55,461 bases of DNA from Methanobrevibacter sp. (GTDB taxonomy: Archaea; Methanobacteriota; Methanobacteria; Methanobacteriales; Methanobacteriaceae): positions 1 to 55,461 of the forward strand of contig NZ_JAFRJO010000098.1 in the NCBI RefSeq assembly GCF_017432245.1, written 5' to 3'. Shown here piece by piece: positions 16,689 through 26,563 of this stretch. Each line of letters begins with the position of its first letter. Position 1 is the first letter of the stretch. Both the position numbers and the translations under genes were made by a program. The notes below the pieces were generated by a model. The model had not been told where the DNA came from. It worked only from the letters and a program-made list of their open reading frames with translations, and did no database searches.

Positions 16689-17990
16689 TTAATGTAAATT
16701 ACGTTTATCAATCACTCTTTGTATTTTACCTTTTGTGCTTCTTGGAATGCTCTTAGGTGCTACTAAACTAACATTTACTGCAATTCCAATCTCATTTTGA
16801 ATGTATTCACCAATTTTACGTTTTACACCCATCATCTCTTTGATGTCGTCTGAGAAAAGAGCTTCTGAAGCTTCTACTTTAATTTCAATTTCATCCATTA
16901 TATCCGGTCTTGTAACGATGATTTGATAGTGAGGCTCGATGTCACTGACCTTAAGAAGTGCCTTTTCGATTTGTGATGGGAATACAGCCACTCCTTTAAC
17001 CTTAATCATGTCATCAGACCTTCCAGTGATCCTTTCCATTCTTGCAAGTGTCCTACCGCATTCACAGGTGTCATAGTGAAGTGCAGTGAGATCCTTTGTT
17101 CTGAATCTGATTATAGGCATGCTTTCCCTTTCAAGGTTAGTCAATACCAATTCACCGTGAGTTCCTTCAGGCAAGGTGTTTCCTGTGTTTGGGTCAATGA
17201 TTTCAGGATAGAAGAAATCTTCTGCAATGTGCAAACCGTTCTGTGCACAACATTCCATACCGATTCCAGGACCCATCAATTCGGTAAGTCCATAGATGTT
17301 GTAAGCTTTGGTCTTGAATGTTTCCTCGATTCGGTCTCTCATTTCAGCTGTCCACATTTCAGCTCCAAAACCAATTGCCTTAAGACCGAGCTTTTCAAAG
17401 TCTATTCCTTCCTCTTTAGCAACTTCTCCAAGGTAGATACCATAGGATGGTGTGAAAATAAGGCAGGTAGTTCCGAAGTCTGCCATGATTTCAACTTGTC
17501 TTCTGGTCTGTCCAGTTGAAATAGGGATGATTGTAGCTCCTAATCTATGAGCACCATAGTGAACACCGAATCCACCTGTAAACAATCCGTAACCATGAGT
17601 GTTCTGTATGATATCGTCTTCATCAAGACCCATCATAGTAAGCCCTCGTGCAACGATTTCTCCCCAATTATCAATGTCTCCTTGGGTGTATCCGCTTACG
17701 ACAGGCTTTCCAGTAGTTCCGGATGAGGAGTGTACCTCTATGATTTCCTTTTTATCAACTGCAAACATTCCAAATGGATAACATGCTCTTAAATCATCTT
17801 TAGTAAGGAATGGCAACTTTTCAATATCCTTTAAGGTTTCTATGTCTTCAGGGAAAACATTTGCATTGGTATACTTTTCTGTGTAAAATGGGATCTTGTC
17901 AAATGCCCTTTTTACAGTAGCTTGCAACTTCTTCAACTGAAGTTCAAAAATGTCTTCTCTTGACATGCATTCAATTTCTTCATTCCACAT
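16689..17990 (-). CDS. paaK: Phenylacetate-CoA ligase-type aryl-CoA synthetase
   Basis: An adenylate-forming enzyme activating phenylacetate or related aryl acids to CoA thioesters with ATP. The 433-residue length is typical of PaaK. The ATP loop HSSSGTTGKPVVSGYT, the acyl-adenylate segment YNIYGLTELMGPG, and the hinge with ITGRSDDMIKVKGVAVFPSQIE and PRSTKGKIQRVID are all intact. It is upstream of, and probably co-transcribed with, the ACT protein. In rumen and gut methanogens this enzyme allows aromatic amino acid synthesis from external arylacetates; that role is inference. RBS AGGTTAGAAT. Confidence 0.92.
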   Translation of the reverse strand: MWNEEIECMSREDIFELQLKKLQATVKRAFDKIPFYTEKYTNANVFPEDIETLKDIEKLPFLTKDDLRACYPFGMFAVDKKEIIEVHSSSGTTGKPVVSGYTQGDIDNWGEIVARGLTMMGLDEDDIIQNTHGYGLFTGGFGVHYGAHRLGATIIPISTGQTRRQVEIMADFGTTCLIFTPSYGIYLGEVAKEEGIDFEKLGLKAIGFGAEMWTAEMRDRIEETFKTKAYNIYGLTELMGPGIGMECCAQNGLHIAEDFFYPEIIDPNTGNTLPEGTHGELVLTNLERESMPIIRFRTKDLTALHYDTCECGRTLARMERITGRSDDMIKVKGVAVFPSQIEKALLKVSDIEPHYQIIVTRPDIMDEIEIKVEASEALFSDDIKEMMGVKRKIGEYIQNEIGIAVNVSLVAPKSIPRSTKGKIQRVIDKRNLH

Positions 17991-18104
17991 ATTCTAACCT
18001 TTTTGTTTTTGTGTAATTTTTGAATTTTTGTAATTATTATGATTATAATTAAATTTCTTATTTTTTATATATGCTAATTTGCATAATTAATTTTTTTTTA
18101 AGTT

Positions 18105-18878
18105 TTATTTAATTAATCCTAAATTTTTCATATATTCTAAACTTTTTTCAATGAAATCTACAGACATTAACTCTAACATGTAGATGCCATCATACTTTTT
18201 CTTAGTAAAAACATCAAAGAACCCATTTACATCAAAAGTCCCATCACCTAATGCAAGGTGTGTGTCATCATCACCAGGATTATCATGCACATGTATGTGT
18301 TTAATTGAGTCGAAGTAAATTTCATCTGGAGTGAATCCATTTGTATGGGCATGACCTATATCCATAGTCATAGGAAGGTCAAGTTTAACTAATGTATCAT
18401 TCAGTTGATTCACATCCATGAACATGAAGTCAGTGATGTTGGGGAGATTTTCAATGCATGCATCAACTCCACTGTCTTTTGCATAATCCCCAACTACTTT
18501 AAGGTGTTCCTCAGATATTTGATATACAATCTCTTCCCTACCTCTTCCATGGAATCCAAGAATTCCAGGATGAACAACTACAAGATTGCTGTCAATCAGG
18601 TTTGCAAGATCGATAGACCTCTCTATTTCGTTAACGGAAAATTCTGCAACAGCTGGATTCAAGGAAGCGATATTGATGTCAATGAATGGAGCGTGAACAG
18701 TGTATTTCAAGTCATATGAGTTAATAAGGTCTATTAATTCACTATTGTCATTAATATCTCTATAAGGATAATCATGCACTATTTCAACATAATCAATATA
18801 TTTATTGCTATCAAAGTATTCTAAAGCTTCTTCTATTGTTCTGTCTTCTGTTGCTAACATTGAAGCCCCTATTTTCAT
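18105..18878 (-). CDS. Sugar phosphate isomerase/epimerase-like TIM barrel (AP endonuclease 2 family), copy A
   Basis: A 257-residue xylose-isomerase-like barrel. Metal-ligand segments typical of the fold are visible: YTVHAPFIDINIAS, VVVHPGILG, CIENLPN, MDIGHAHTNG and HIHVHDNPGDDDTHLALGDGTFD. Substrate unknown; the family includes DNA endonuclease IV, sugar isomerases and epimerases, and the DDTHLALGDG ending fits the isomerase-like branch. It is a tandem duplicate of the gene 33 bases upstream (18912-19685), roughly half identical by eye. RBS GAGGT with 6 bases spacing. Confidence 0.85.
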   Translation of the reverse strand: MKIGASMLATEDRTIEEALEYFDSNKYIDYVEIVHDYPYRDINDNSELIDLINSYDLKYTVHAPFIDINIASLNPAVAEFSVNEIERSIDLANLIDSNLVVVHPGILGFHGRGREEIVYQISEEHLKVVGDYAKDSGVDACIENLPNITDFMFMDVNQLNDTLVKLDLPMTMDIGHAHTNGFTPDEIYFDSIKHIHVHDNPGDDDTHLALGDGTFDVNGFFDVFTKKKYDGIYMLELMSVDFIEKSLEYMKNLGLIK

Positions 18879-18911
18879 TTTTTTACCTCAATTTTTAATC
18901 ATTTATAAATA

Positions 18912-19685
18912 TTATATTAATTTTAAGCTTTTCAGATATTCGATGCTCTTTTCAATGTAATCTTTTGAACTCAATTCAAAGTTATAGATTCCATCATAGT
19001 TGTTTTTTGAGAATATTTCAAAGAACTTCTTAAAGTCGATTATTCCATCTCCTAAAGGAAGATGGGAGTCATGAACACCGTCATTGTCATGGATATGGAT
19101 GTGCTTGATGTTATCAAAATATACATCATCTACAGTAAATCCTGCTGTATAAGCATGGCCTATATCCAATGTCATAGGCAAATCAGTTCTTTCCAGAGAG
19201 TCATGGAGCTGATTGATGTCCTGATACATGAATCCCCTTAGTCTTGGAAGGTTCTCAATGCAGGTATGCACTCCATTGTCCTTAGCATATTCACCAATGG
19301 TCTTAAGGTTCTTTTCTGCTATGGCATAAACTTCTTTCATGTATTCCTTGTCATTATTGAATATGCTTCTTCCTGGATGAATTACAACTATATCACTGTC
19401 AAGTGTATTTGCAAGGTCTATTGATCTTTTTATCTCCTCAATTGCCGCTTTTGAAAGAGCCGGATTGACAGAGGCAGGATTCACTTCAATGAATGGAGCA
19501 TGAACAGTATATTTCAAGTCATAGGAGTTCATCTTATCTATTAAGTCCTTTTCTTCATTCATATCCCTGTTAGGATAGTCATGAAAGAGTTCCATATAGT
19601 CAATATACCTGTTTGATTCGAAGTATTCCAATGATTTTTCTATAGGAATCATCTTTCTTGGGAATACTGAAGCTCCTAATTTCAT
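18912..19685 (-). CDS. Sugar phosphate isomerase/epimerase-like TIM barrel, copy B
   Basis: A paralogue of copy A with the same motif order: YTVHAPFIEVNPAS, VVIHPGRS, CIENLPRLRGF, LDIGHAYTAG and HIHIHDNDGVHDSHLPLGDG. Two ATGs are adjacent (19688, 19685); the second is preferred because GAGGT then has the same 6-base spacing as copy A. It is transcribed first, followed by copy A. All putative metal ligands (His, Glu, Asp, His) are kept in both copies, so both should be active. The AP-endonuclease alternative is less likely because typical Nfo zinc ligands are not all obvious. Confidence 0.85.
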   Translation of the reverse strand: MKLGASVFPRKMIPIEKSLEYFESNRYIDYMELFHDYPNRDMNEEKDLIDKMNSYDLKYTVHAPFIEVNPASVNPALSKAAIEEIKRSIDLANTLDSDIVVIHPGRSIFNNDKEYMKEVYAIAEKNLKTIGEYAKDNGVHTCIENLPRLRGFMYQDINQLHDSLERTDLPMTLDIGHAYTAGFTVDDVYFDNIKHIHIHDNDGVHDSHLPLGDGIIDFKKFFEIFSKNNYDGIYNFELSSKDYIEKSIEYLKSLKLI

Positions 19686-19739
19686 CATTTTACCTCTAAT
19701 ATTTAAATAATATTTAATTTTGCAACAGTTATCATCCTT

Positions 19740-21875
19740 TTAATCTCTAACTCTTGCAACAACTCTTAATCCTTGATCTAATCCTTCCATTATCTCTTCA
19801 GTCAGGTCAAGATTCTTATGAAGCTTTACATAACCTCTTTTTCCTACTGTTGCTGTGAATAAATATTTATCTTCCAAAAGAATGTCAAAAGCACAGCCAA
19901 TGTATTTTTTGCCAATAGGCAATACGAGATGGTCTTTTCTTATTTCAGGATAGAGTTCAAAGACTTCATAATAAAATTCAGATGTTTCTCCTTCATCATA
20001 ATCGTCATCGTAGTCATCTGAATCTTCACTTAAGTCAAAGTAATTGTCCTTGCTGTAATCCTTCTTTCCTTCATCGATAATGTAATCATCAATATTATCA
20101 TTATACTCTTTCAATTGGGACTTTTTAGACTTCTTATGCTTGTCTTTCTTATCCTTTTTAGATTTTTTAGACCTTTTTGAAAGTCTTTCAGCAAAGCTGT
20201 CAGGTGCCTTTTCAAGAGGTTCAACATTCATGCTAATTCCAATCTCATTTTCAAGTTCGGTGATTCTCTTTCCGCCTTTTCCAATGATTTTAGGAATGTA
20301 TTTCTCACTCATGTAAATGTTGACCCTTCTGTCGTTTTCCATGCTCACTTCAATAGCGGCCTTAGGAGCTATTCTTTTCATGGTCCTTAGGATTTCCTTT
20401 TCAGCAATCAATTGTACAGGTGTTTTATCCTTCTTAGTTGCCTTTTTGGACTTTTCAACCATTCCAATGTCCATTACGATAGTCTGTTCACCGTAAGTGT
20501 AGATTTCGTTAACTAAAGTTCCGCTTTCAAAGTCTCTCACTTCAATTACAGGTCTTGCAAGGTCTCTTTCTTCCATGCCTGTTGGAACTTTTACAGTAAG
20601 CTTGTTTTCATATATTGCGCTTATCTCTCCATCTTCAATATAGATTGTAGTGTCTACGATTGATGGAATGGTACCTAAGTCAACTCTGCTTGCAATCCTT
20701 TGAATAGCATCGATAGGCCTTGTAGCGTGAACAACTCCAATCATTCCTACACCTGCAAGTCTCATGTCTGCAAATATCTTGAAGTCATGGTTCTTTCTAA
20801 GCTCATCATAGATTGTAAAGTCAGGTCTGACCAATAGCAATATGTCTGCAGTGTTTTCCATATCCCCTTCAAGAGGGGCATATTGGGTTATTGTATCTCC
20901 AACCTGCAAGTCTCTTGGAGATTCCATGGTTTTAACTACCTTGTTCAAGTCTTCATCATAGAATTTAGCTATTGCCTGTGCAAATGTACTTTTACCCGCT
21001 CCAGGTGAACCGGATATCAATATTCCTCTTGCACTGTTGGTCAATCTTTCAATCAATTGACTTGATAAATGATAATCGTCAAGTGAAACTTCAGCTACTG
21101 GCCTTACTGCAGTAATCTCCAATCCTTCAGAGAAAGGAGGTCTAGCTATTGATATCCTAAGGTCTCTTGATTGCACTACAATAGCCCCTTGCCTATCAAC
21201 TTCCAAGTATGTTTTAGGATCATACCTTTCCTTTTCAAGGATTTCCTCTGCAATAAGCTCCAATTGCTTGTAAGTGAATTTCTCATCTGCAAGCTTTACA
21301 AGTTCAATATGTCCTGGCTTTCCCTTTTTAGCCATTGGTACAACATTTTCCTTTAAATGAACACTCATTGTGTCTTCATCAAAGAATTTAGCTATCTTTA
21401 AATCTATTGCTCCCTTGTATTCCTGTGCATAGTAAATGGTAGGTATTCCTTGAGCTTCTGCAGTTTTAGCCTGAATCTTATCGCTTGTTAAGAGTAGTGC
21501 AAGTTCATCCTTTGCAACATCTCTGATTAATCCATCTATTTCTCCAAGTTTTGCATTGTCCTTTTCAAATTTAGTAGGTCTTCGGCCAGTTATTCTTATG
21601 GACATTTTGCCGATTTCAGCTAAATCCTGAAGTTTCTTAATATTTTCAAGACCTCTGATTCCTGTAGGTCTTTGATTGTTAGCTTGATGTTCAAGTTCAG
21701 CGATTACTGCTTCTGGTATGATGATTTCAGGATAGTTCAATCCTTTTTCATTTATTATCTTTTCCACATTTCCTTCTATGATTGCACTTGTATCCGGTAC
21801 GATTCTCTTTATTTCATCATTCAAGTCATCTTCATCATTATAATCGCTATTGTATTCATATTCATTAAAATCCAT
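19740..21875 (-). CDS. PIN-domain, PilT-type ATPase and KH-domain protein (COG1855-like)
   Basis: An archaeal multidomain protein. An N-terminal PIN nuclease-like domain covers about residues 25-150 ([26 protein letters not shown]). It is followed by a RecA/PilT-like ATPase with Walker [10 protein letters not shown] and [26 protein letters not shown]-binding domain ([18 protein letters not shown]) comes next, then a Lys-rich linker ([18 protein letters not shown]), an Asp/Tyr-rich stretch and a small beta-rich C-terminus. An RNA-processing ATPase is the likely role. Start 21875 is preferred to 21902 because AAAGGAGGTG lies just upstream. It is downstream of hisI and hisS and probably co-transcribed with them. 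Confidence 0.87.
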   Translation of the reverse strand: MDFNEYEYNSDYNDEDDLNDEIKRIVPDTSAIIEGNVEKIINEKGLNYPEIIIPEAVIAELEHQANNQRPTGIRGLENIKKLQDLAEIGKMSIRITGRRPTKFEKDNAKLGEIDGLIRDVAKDELALLLTSDKIQAKTAEAQGIPTIYYAQEYKGAIDLKIAKFFDEDTMSVHLKENVVPMAKKGKPGHIELVKLADEKFTYKQLELIAEEILEKERYDPKTYLEVDRQGAIVVQSRDLRISIARPPFSEGLEITAVRPVAEVSLDDYHLSSQLIERLTNSARGILISGSPGAGKSTFAQAIAKFYDEDLNKVVKTMESPRDLQVGDTITQYAPLEGDMENTADILLLVRPDFTIYDELRKNHDFKIFADMRLAGVGMIGVVHATRPIDAIQRIASRVDLGTIPSIVDTTIYIEDGEISAIYENKLTVKVPTGMEERDLARPVIEVRDFESGTLVNEIYTYGEQTIVMDIGMVEKSKKATKKDKTPVQLIAEKEILRTMKRIAPKAAIEVSMENDRRVNIYMSEKYIPKIIGKGGKRITELENEIGISMNVEPLEKAPDSFAERLSKRSKKSKKDKKDKHKKSKKSQLKEYNDNIDDYIIDEGKKDYSKDNYFDLSEDSDDYDDDYDEGETSEFYYEVFELYPEIRKDHLVLPIGKKYIGCAFDILLEDKYLFTATVGKRGYVKLHKNLDLTEEIMEGLDQGLRVVARVRD

Positions 21876-21923
21876 ATTTTCACCTCCTTTGAGGTTTATC
21901 AATTATTTTAATAATTTTAAATA

Positions 21924-22337
21924 TTATCCATACATTTCCTTTGGATCAAACAATCTTTCTGAGATTATTTTAATATCATCATCTGTAAGATTGTCAATGT
22001 CAATATTCTCCTTATCTATGTCCAATTGCCTAAAGAAGCAAGATCTGTATCCTTCGTGGCATGCTGCACCGATTTGCTCAACCTTCATTATGATTGCATC
22101 TGCATCACAGTCAATGTACATTTCCTTAACGGTTTGAACATTTCCAGAGCTTTCTCCCTTTAGCCATTGCTTTTGTCTTGAAGTGGAGTAGTAGTGTGCC
22201 TTTTTGGTCTTTAAGGTTTGCTCTACAGCTTCCTTATTCATGAAAGCCACCATCAAGACTTCGTTTGTTTGCCAATCTTGTGCAATACCGATTACTAAAT
22301 CTTCTCCACCCATGTTAAGTCTGAAATTCAATTCCAT
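21924..22337 (-). CDS. hisI: Phosphoribosyl-AMP cyclohydrolase
   Basis: Third step of histidine synthesis: Zn-dependent ring opening of phosphoribosyl-AMP. Motifs are EVLMVAFMNKEAVEQTLKT, HYYSTSRQKQWLKGESSGN, and metal-binding DCDADA with CHEGYRSCFFR. The 137-residue length is the monofunctional archaeal form without HisE. Start ATG 22337 follows AAGGTG; an in-frame GTG two codons upstream is possible. It lies between hisS and the PIN-KH ATPase, all on the minus strand. Confidence 0.95.
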   Translation of the reverse strand: MELNFRLNMGGEDLVIGIAQDWQTNEVLMVAFMNKEAVEQTLKTKKAHYYSTSRQKQWLKGESSGNVQTVKEMYIDCDADAIIMKVEQIGAACHEGYRSCFFRQLDIDKENIDIDNLTDDDIKIISERLFDPKEMYG

Positions 22338-22390
22338 TGTCACACCTTTATTATAAAATAAAAATTAATAATTAAAATTGCATATTTTTC

Positions 22391-23695
22391 TTAATTGTAT
22401 AATTTATCTTTAATGTAATCTACTACATTATCAATATCAACTAATTCCTGTTCTCCAGAGAGCATGTCCTTAACGGTAACTTTTCCTTCTTCCAAGTCAC
22501 GTTCTCCAACTAAAACAGTGTATTTAACGTCAGTCTTGTTTGCATAAGCCAAGATCTTCTTGAATTTCTTTCTGGACAAGTCAACTTCAGTTGGAATGTC
22601 TGCCTTTCTTAAATCCTGTGCTATGCTGAATGCATCCTGTCTTGTAGAGTCTGAAATAGCTGCAACATAAGTGCTTACTATAGGTTCAAGTTCTGGCTTT
22701 CCATTAAGCTCTTCGATTGCATTCATTAATCTGTCAAATCCTAATGCAAATCCTGTAGAGACAACGTCTTCTCCTCCAAATAATTTAACGAGATTGTAAG
22801 TTCCTCCACCGCACACTTGCTTTTGTGCACCAAGTCCTTCCACATATACCTCAAACACTATTCCAGTATAGTAGTCAAGTCCTCTTGCAACTCCAAGATT
22901 AAGTTTGTAATTGAAGACTTGGAAACTTTCAAGGGTCTTTACAAGTTCCTTGAACTCTTCAAGAGCTTCCTTGGTTTCTTCGTAAGGTGATACGAGCTCT
23001 TCAATATCTGTGATAATTGATGAGTCACCAACCATATCCATAAGCTTGAACAATACTTTGTTTAATTCTGGCTTGTCTTTGATGATAGGGTTTTCTCCAA
23101 TCAATGATTCTTTTAGGAGATCCTTATCTCCCTTATCGATGACAACCATGATTTCTCTTTGTGTAGCAGTATCAATATCAAAGTGAGCGAATAATCCTCT
23201 AATGATTCCTAAGTGGTTTACATTGAATTCTGCAGTAGTGATTCCAAGCTCTTCAATAGCATTGTTACACATAGCTATTACTTCAGCTTCACCTTCTGGA
23301 GTCTTTGCACCAATCAATTCACATCCGAATTGCCAAAATTGTCTGAATCTGCCTTTTTGTGGTCTTTCATATCTGAAACAGCTTCCATAGTAGTAAATCT
23401 TGATTGGCTTTGAGGTTTTCTGTAATTCATTTAAGTATAATCTTGCAATAGGGGCAGTTATCTCTGGTCTGAGTGCAAGGTCTCTGTCTCCCTTATCCTT
23501 GAAGTTGTATAATTGATCTACAATTTCCTCTCCTGATTTTGTAGTGAATAATTTCAAGTCTTCAAATAAAGGTGTCTGCACTTCACCAAAACCATAGTTT
23601 TCAAATACATTTCTTAAGATGTCTTCCGCCTGTTTCCTTTCTCTCATTTCTTCGAAGAGGAAATCCCTTGTTCCTCTTGGTCTTTCAAATTCAAT
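22391..23695 (-). CDS. hisS: Histidyl-tRNA synthetase, apparent AUU start
   Basis: A class II synthetase charging tRNA-His. Motif 2 (CFRYERPQKGRFRQFWQFG) and the histidine motif LGVARGLDYYTGIVFE are intact, with a C-terminal anticodon-binding domain. The first ATG (23647) would remove the family N-terminus EFERPRGTRDFLFEE, which is encoded in frame directly upstream. Between that and the upstream in-frame TAA there is no ATG, GTG or TTG. The codon aligned with the usual initiator Met is ATT at 23695, 8 bases after GGAG; ATA at 23698 is the alternative. The product would have 434 residues, normal length. First gene of the hisS-hisI-PIN/KH run. Confidence 0.9.
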   Translation of the reverse strand: MEFERPRGTRDFLFEEMRERKQAEDILRNVFENYGFGEVQTPLFEDLKLFTTKSGEEIVDQLYNFKDKGDRDLALRPEITAPIARLYLNELQKTSKPIKIYYYGSCFRYERPQKGRFRQFWQFGCELIGAKTPEGEAEVIAMCNNAIEELGITTAEFNVNHLGIIRGLFAHFDIDTATQREIMVVIDKGDKDLLKESLIGENPIIKDKPELNKVLFKLMDMVGDSSIITDIEELVSPYEETKEALEEFKELVKTLESFQVFNYKLNLGVARGLDYYTGIVFEVYVEGLGAQKQVCGGGTYNLVKLFGGEDVVSTGFALGFDRLMNAIEELNGKPELEPIVSTYVAAISDSTRQDAFSIAQDLRKADIPTEVDLSRKKFKKILAYANKTDVKYTVLVGERDLEEGKVTVKDMLSGEQELVDIDNVVDYIKDKLYN

Positions 23696-23999
23696 TATAG
23701 ACTCTCCAATGTTTTTAAATAATTTTTATCAGATTAATGTGTCAATAATAAATGTATATTTTTATTAATAGTTAATCATTTAACAATATTATATTTAATA
23801 TTTATTTTATATAATAGTTGTTGATATTATAATGATATTTTAATATTTTCTTAAATCCATTGGAGTTAATTCAGTTAAGATTTGAAAAATATTCAGATAT
23901 TTAATTGAATACTAAATAATATCCATTTTTTTAGATAAAATTATATAATCATTTATATAAACATAGTATTAACTCTAAATTTTATTTAGGAGGATTTTT
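23696..23999. other. Divergent promoter region hisS / adhesin
   Basis: AT-rich spacer with TATA-like elements for both sides: TTTATATAA at about 23952-23960 (plus strand, towards the adhesin) and TTATATAAAATAAA-type sequence read on the minus strand near 23800-23815. No hairpin or ORF that I can support. Confidence 0.5.
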
Positions 24000-26339
24000 A
24001 TGAAGAGTGGGAAGTTTTTATTTATAGCAATGATATTCCTTGTTAGCTTACTGTGTCTATCTGCAGTAAGTGCGGCAGATGATGCAGCAAGTGATGTGAT
24101 TGCTGATACAATTGATGAACCTATATTAGAGGAAAGCATCGATGATGCTGATCTTGGAGATATTGAAAGCGATGAGAACATTTTAACTGATGGGGATACA
24201 CCTCCTCTTCCTCCAATTCCTAGACCTTTTTCCATGTTAAATAAGACTATTGGGGATAGTGGTGATGAGGTTAATTTATCTATAGATTATTACCAATTTG
24301 ATGAAACTGATTTCAAAGAGGGTATTTACATTGATCGTGATTTAACTATTAATGGAAATGGCCATTCAATTAATGGAAATAATCAAGCACGTATTTTCTT
24401 TGTTGAATCAGGTTGTATAGTAACATTCAAAAACATTAATTTCGTAGATGCTAATGCTTCTGATTGTGTAAATACTGGCAACTATGGTGGTGCTATTTGT
24501 TCATTTGGTAATGTTACAGTTATAAATTGTACTTTTACTGATAATTCTGCAGAATATGATGGTGGTGCTATTGCTACAGGTATTGATGGTGAGTGTAATG
24601 TTATAAATTGTACTTTTACTGGTAATTCTGCAGATCGTGGTGGTGCCCTTTATTATTATGAAAGTGAGGGTACTGTTATAAATTGTACTTTTACTGGTAA
24701 TTTTGCTGGCGAATGGGGTGGTGCTATTTGTGTTGATGATTATGCTGAGTGCACTGCTAAAAATTGTAATTTTACTGATAATTCTGCAGGAGAGTATAGT
24801 GGTGCTATTGATTGTGGTAATGCTATATATTGTAATTTTATTAATAATACTTCAGAAAAAGCTGGTGCTCTTTATGGAGGTAATGTAACTAATTGTATTT
24901 TCACTGGTAATTCTGCTACTGAGGGTGGTGCTATTTTAGAGGGTAATGCTGAGAAATGTACTTTCATTAATAATAATGCAGATAATGGTGGAGCAATGGT
25001 TAATTCCTCTGCTATCAATTGTAATTTCATAGACAACTCTGCAACTAATGAAGGTGGAGCTATTTATAAAAGTAATGCAACCGATTGTAACTTCATAGTA
25101 AACAGAGCAAGCTCTTCTGGAGGTGCTTTCCGTGGGGTTGATGATGCAAGTAATTTTGCTAAAAACTGTAACTTCATAGGAAATACCGCTTCTGATGGAG
25201 GAGCAATATTTTATGGTACTGCAATCAAATGTAACTTCACAGAAAACAAAGCAACCACAGGTGTTGGTGGAGCAATAGAATATGGTAGTGCAAGCAATTG
25301 CAACTTCATCAGCAACAATGCAAAAACTCTTGGTGGAGCAATGTATTATTCTGATGCAACCAACTGTGCTTTCATAGGCAACACCGCAGGTAATGAAGGT
25401 GGAGCAATGTTCAATGGTGCTGCTGAAAATTGTACTTTTGCTTTGAATTCTGCTTCAGTTGAAGGCACTAATGATTCTAGTGAAACTATGAAAGATGATA
25501 ATTGTAAGTCCTTTACTCCGGTATTAAGTGCTTCTGACTTTAGCACTGTATATAATTATGGTGAAAAGTTCACATTCAAATTTGCAGATGGCAATCAATT
25601 ATTTAATGGTTTAAATGCTGTAATCAGCATTTATAAAAATGGTACATTTGTTGGCAATTACTCTGTATTGACTGGAGAAGGTTGGGTTGTTAATTTGCCT
25701 GTAGGAACATACAATGCTATATTAAGCATTACAAACATTAATGTAGCACCTGCAAGTGCAACAATTACAGTTGCTAAAAACCCTGCTAAATTAATAGCAA
25801 GTTCAGTTACTGCTATTTATAACAACAACAAATATTTGGTCATCACTTTAAAAGATGGTAAAAACAGAGTGTTAAGCGGTATAAAGGTAACCGTAAACTT
25901 AGGTACTGCAAAAACATACACAACCGATAAAAACGGTCAAATAAAAATAAATGTAGCTAAATTAGTGCCAAAAACCTACACAGTAAAAATCGCTTATGCT
26001 GGAAATGCTTACTATGTGGCTGCTTCAAAATCCGTAAAAGTTGTGGTCAAAAAGGCAACTCCTAAAATGACTGCAAAAGCAAAGACCTTTAAGGTTAATG
26101 TGAAAACCAAAAAGTACACTGTTACCCTTAAAAACAATGTTAAGAAAGTGATGAAAAAGACCAAGCTCACCTTGAAAGTTGGCAAAAAAACCTACAAGGC
26201 AACAACCAACAGCAAAGGAAAAGCAACCTTTAAAATCACTAAATTAACCAAAAAAGGCAAATATAATGCAGTCATCAAATTTGCAGGAAACAAATACTAC
26301 AACAAATTAAGCAAAAAGGCAAAAATAACCATTAGGTAG
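24000..26339 (+). CDS. Adhesin-like secreted protein with right-handed beta-helix repeats
   Basis: A 779-residue cell-surface protein. The Sec signal peptide spans about 1-25 (FLFIAMIFLVSLLCLSAVSAA), followed by an acidic segment. About 15 repeats of roughly 24 residues follow with the pattern NCTFTGNSA..GGAI (residues ~100-490), which stack as a parallel beta-helix. Ig-like Big_1-type domains lie at about 560-720 (SAVTAIYNNNKYLVITLKDG) and a strongly Lys-rich C-terminus at 690-779. No transmembrane anchor, so retention may be through the basic tail on pseudomurein. Such proteins are expanded in gut and rumen Methanobrevibacter. RBS AGGAGGA. Codon choice shifts from T-ending to A/C-ending midway. 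Confidence 0.9.
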   Translation: MKSGKFLFIAMIFLVSLLCLSAVSAADDAASDVIADTIDEPILEESIDDADLGDIESDENILTDGDTPPLPPIPRPFSMLNKTIGDSGDEVNLSIDYYQFDETDFKEGIYIDRDLTINGNGHSINGNNQARIFFVESGCIVTFKNINFVDANASDCVNTGNYGGAICSFGNVTVINCTFTDNSAEYDGGAIATGIDGECNVINCTFTGNSADRGGALYYYESEGTVINCTFTGNFAGEWGGAICVDDYAECTAKNCNFTDNSAGEYSGAIDCGNAIYCNFINNTSEKAGALYGGNVTNCIFTGNSATEGGAILEGNAEKCTFINNNADNGGAMVNSSAINCNFIDNSATNEGGAIYKSNATDCNFIVNRASSSGGAFRGVDDASNFAKNCNFIGNTASDGGAIFYGTAIKCNFTENKATTGVGGAIEYGSASNCNFISNNAKTLGGAMYYSDATNCAFIGNTAGNEGGAMFNGAAENCTFALNSASVEGTNDSSETMKDDNCKSFTPVLSASDFSTVYNYGEKFTFKFADGNQLFNGLNAVISIYKNGTFVGNYSVLTGEGWVVNLPVGTYNAILSITNINVAPASATITVAKNPAKLIASSVTAIYNNNKYLVITLKDGKNRVLSGIKVTVNLGTAKTYTTDKNGQIKINVAKLVPKTYTVKIAYAGNAYYVAASKSVKVVVKKATPKMTAKAKTFKVNVKTKKYTVTLKNNVKKVMKKTKLTLKVGKKTYKATTNSKGKATFKITKLTKKGKYNAVIKFAGNKYYNKLSKKAKITIR

Positions 26340-26373
26340 ATGTTTAATAACATCTACTACTTTTTCTTTTTTT
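26336..26373 (+). terminator. Adhesin terminator overlapping the stop codon
   Basis: GTAGATGT (26336-26343, containing the TAG stop) pairs with ACATCTAC (26350-26357) around TTAATA, followed by a T-rich tract. Same design as the ferritin terminator. Confidence 0.6.
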
Positions 26374-26563
26374 AAATTTTTTCTTAGATTTGCCTATCTT
26401 TTTTAATTTTTTTAGATTTATTTTTCTTTTTTTAAATTTAATTAAGTTCTAAATTATTGAATAAGAAAAATTACATGAATTTTTAATAAATTATAATGAA
26501 TAATACATAAAATTTTAAATGATAAAATACTATAAATTATTATAAAAAAATTAAGTGTGAATT

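Noticed and set aside
22391-23647. hisS starting at ATG 23647
   Set aside because: This would delete the conserved RPRGTRD segment; the in-frame upstream sequence encodes it exactly.
24703-24888. 61-codon frame in the adhesin repeat region
   Set aside because: A shadow frame produced by the repetitive DNA of the adhesin gene.
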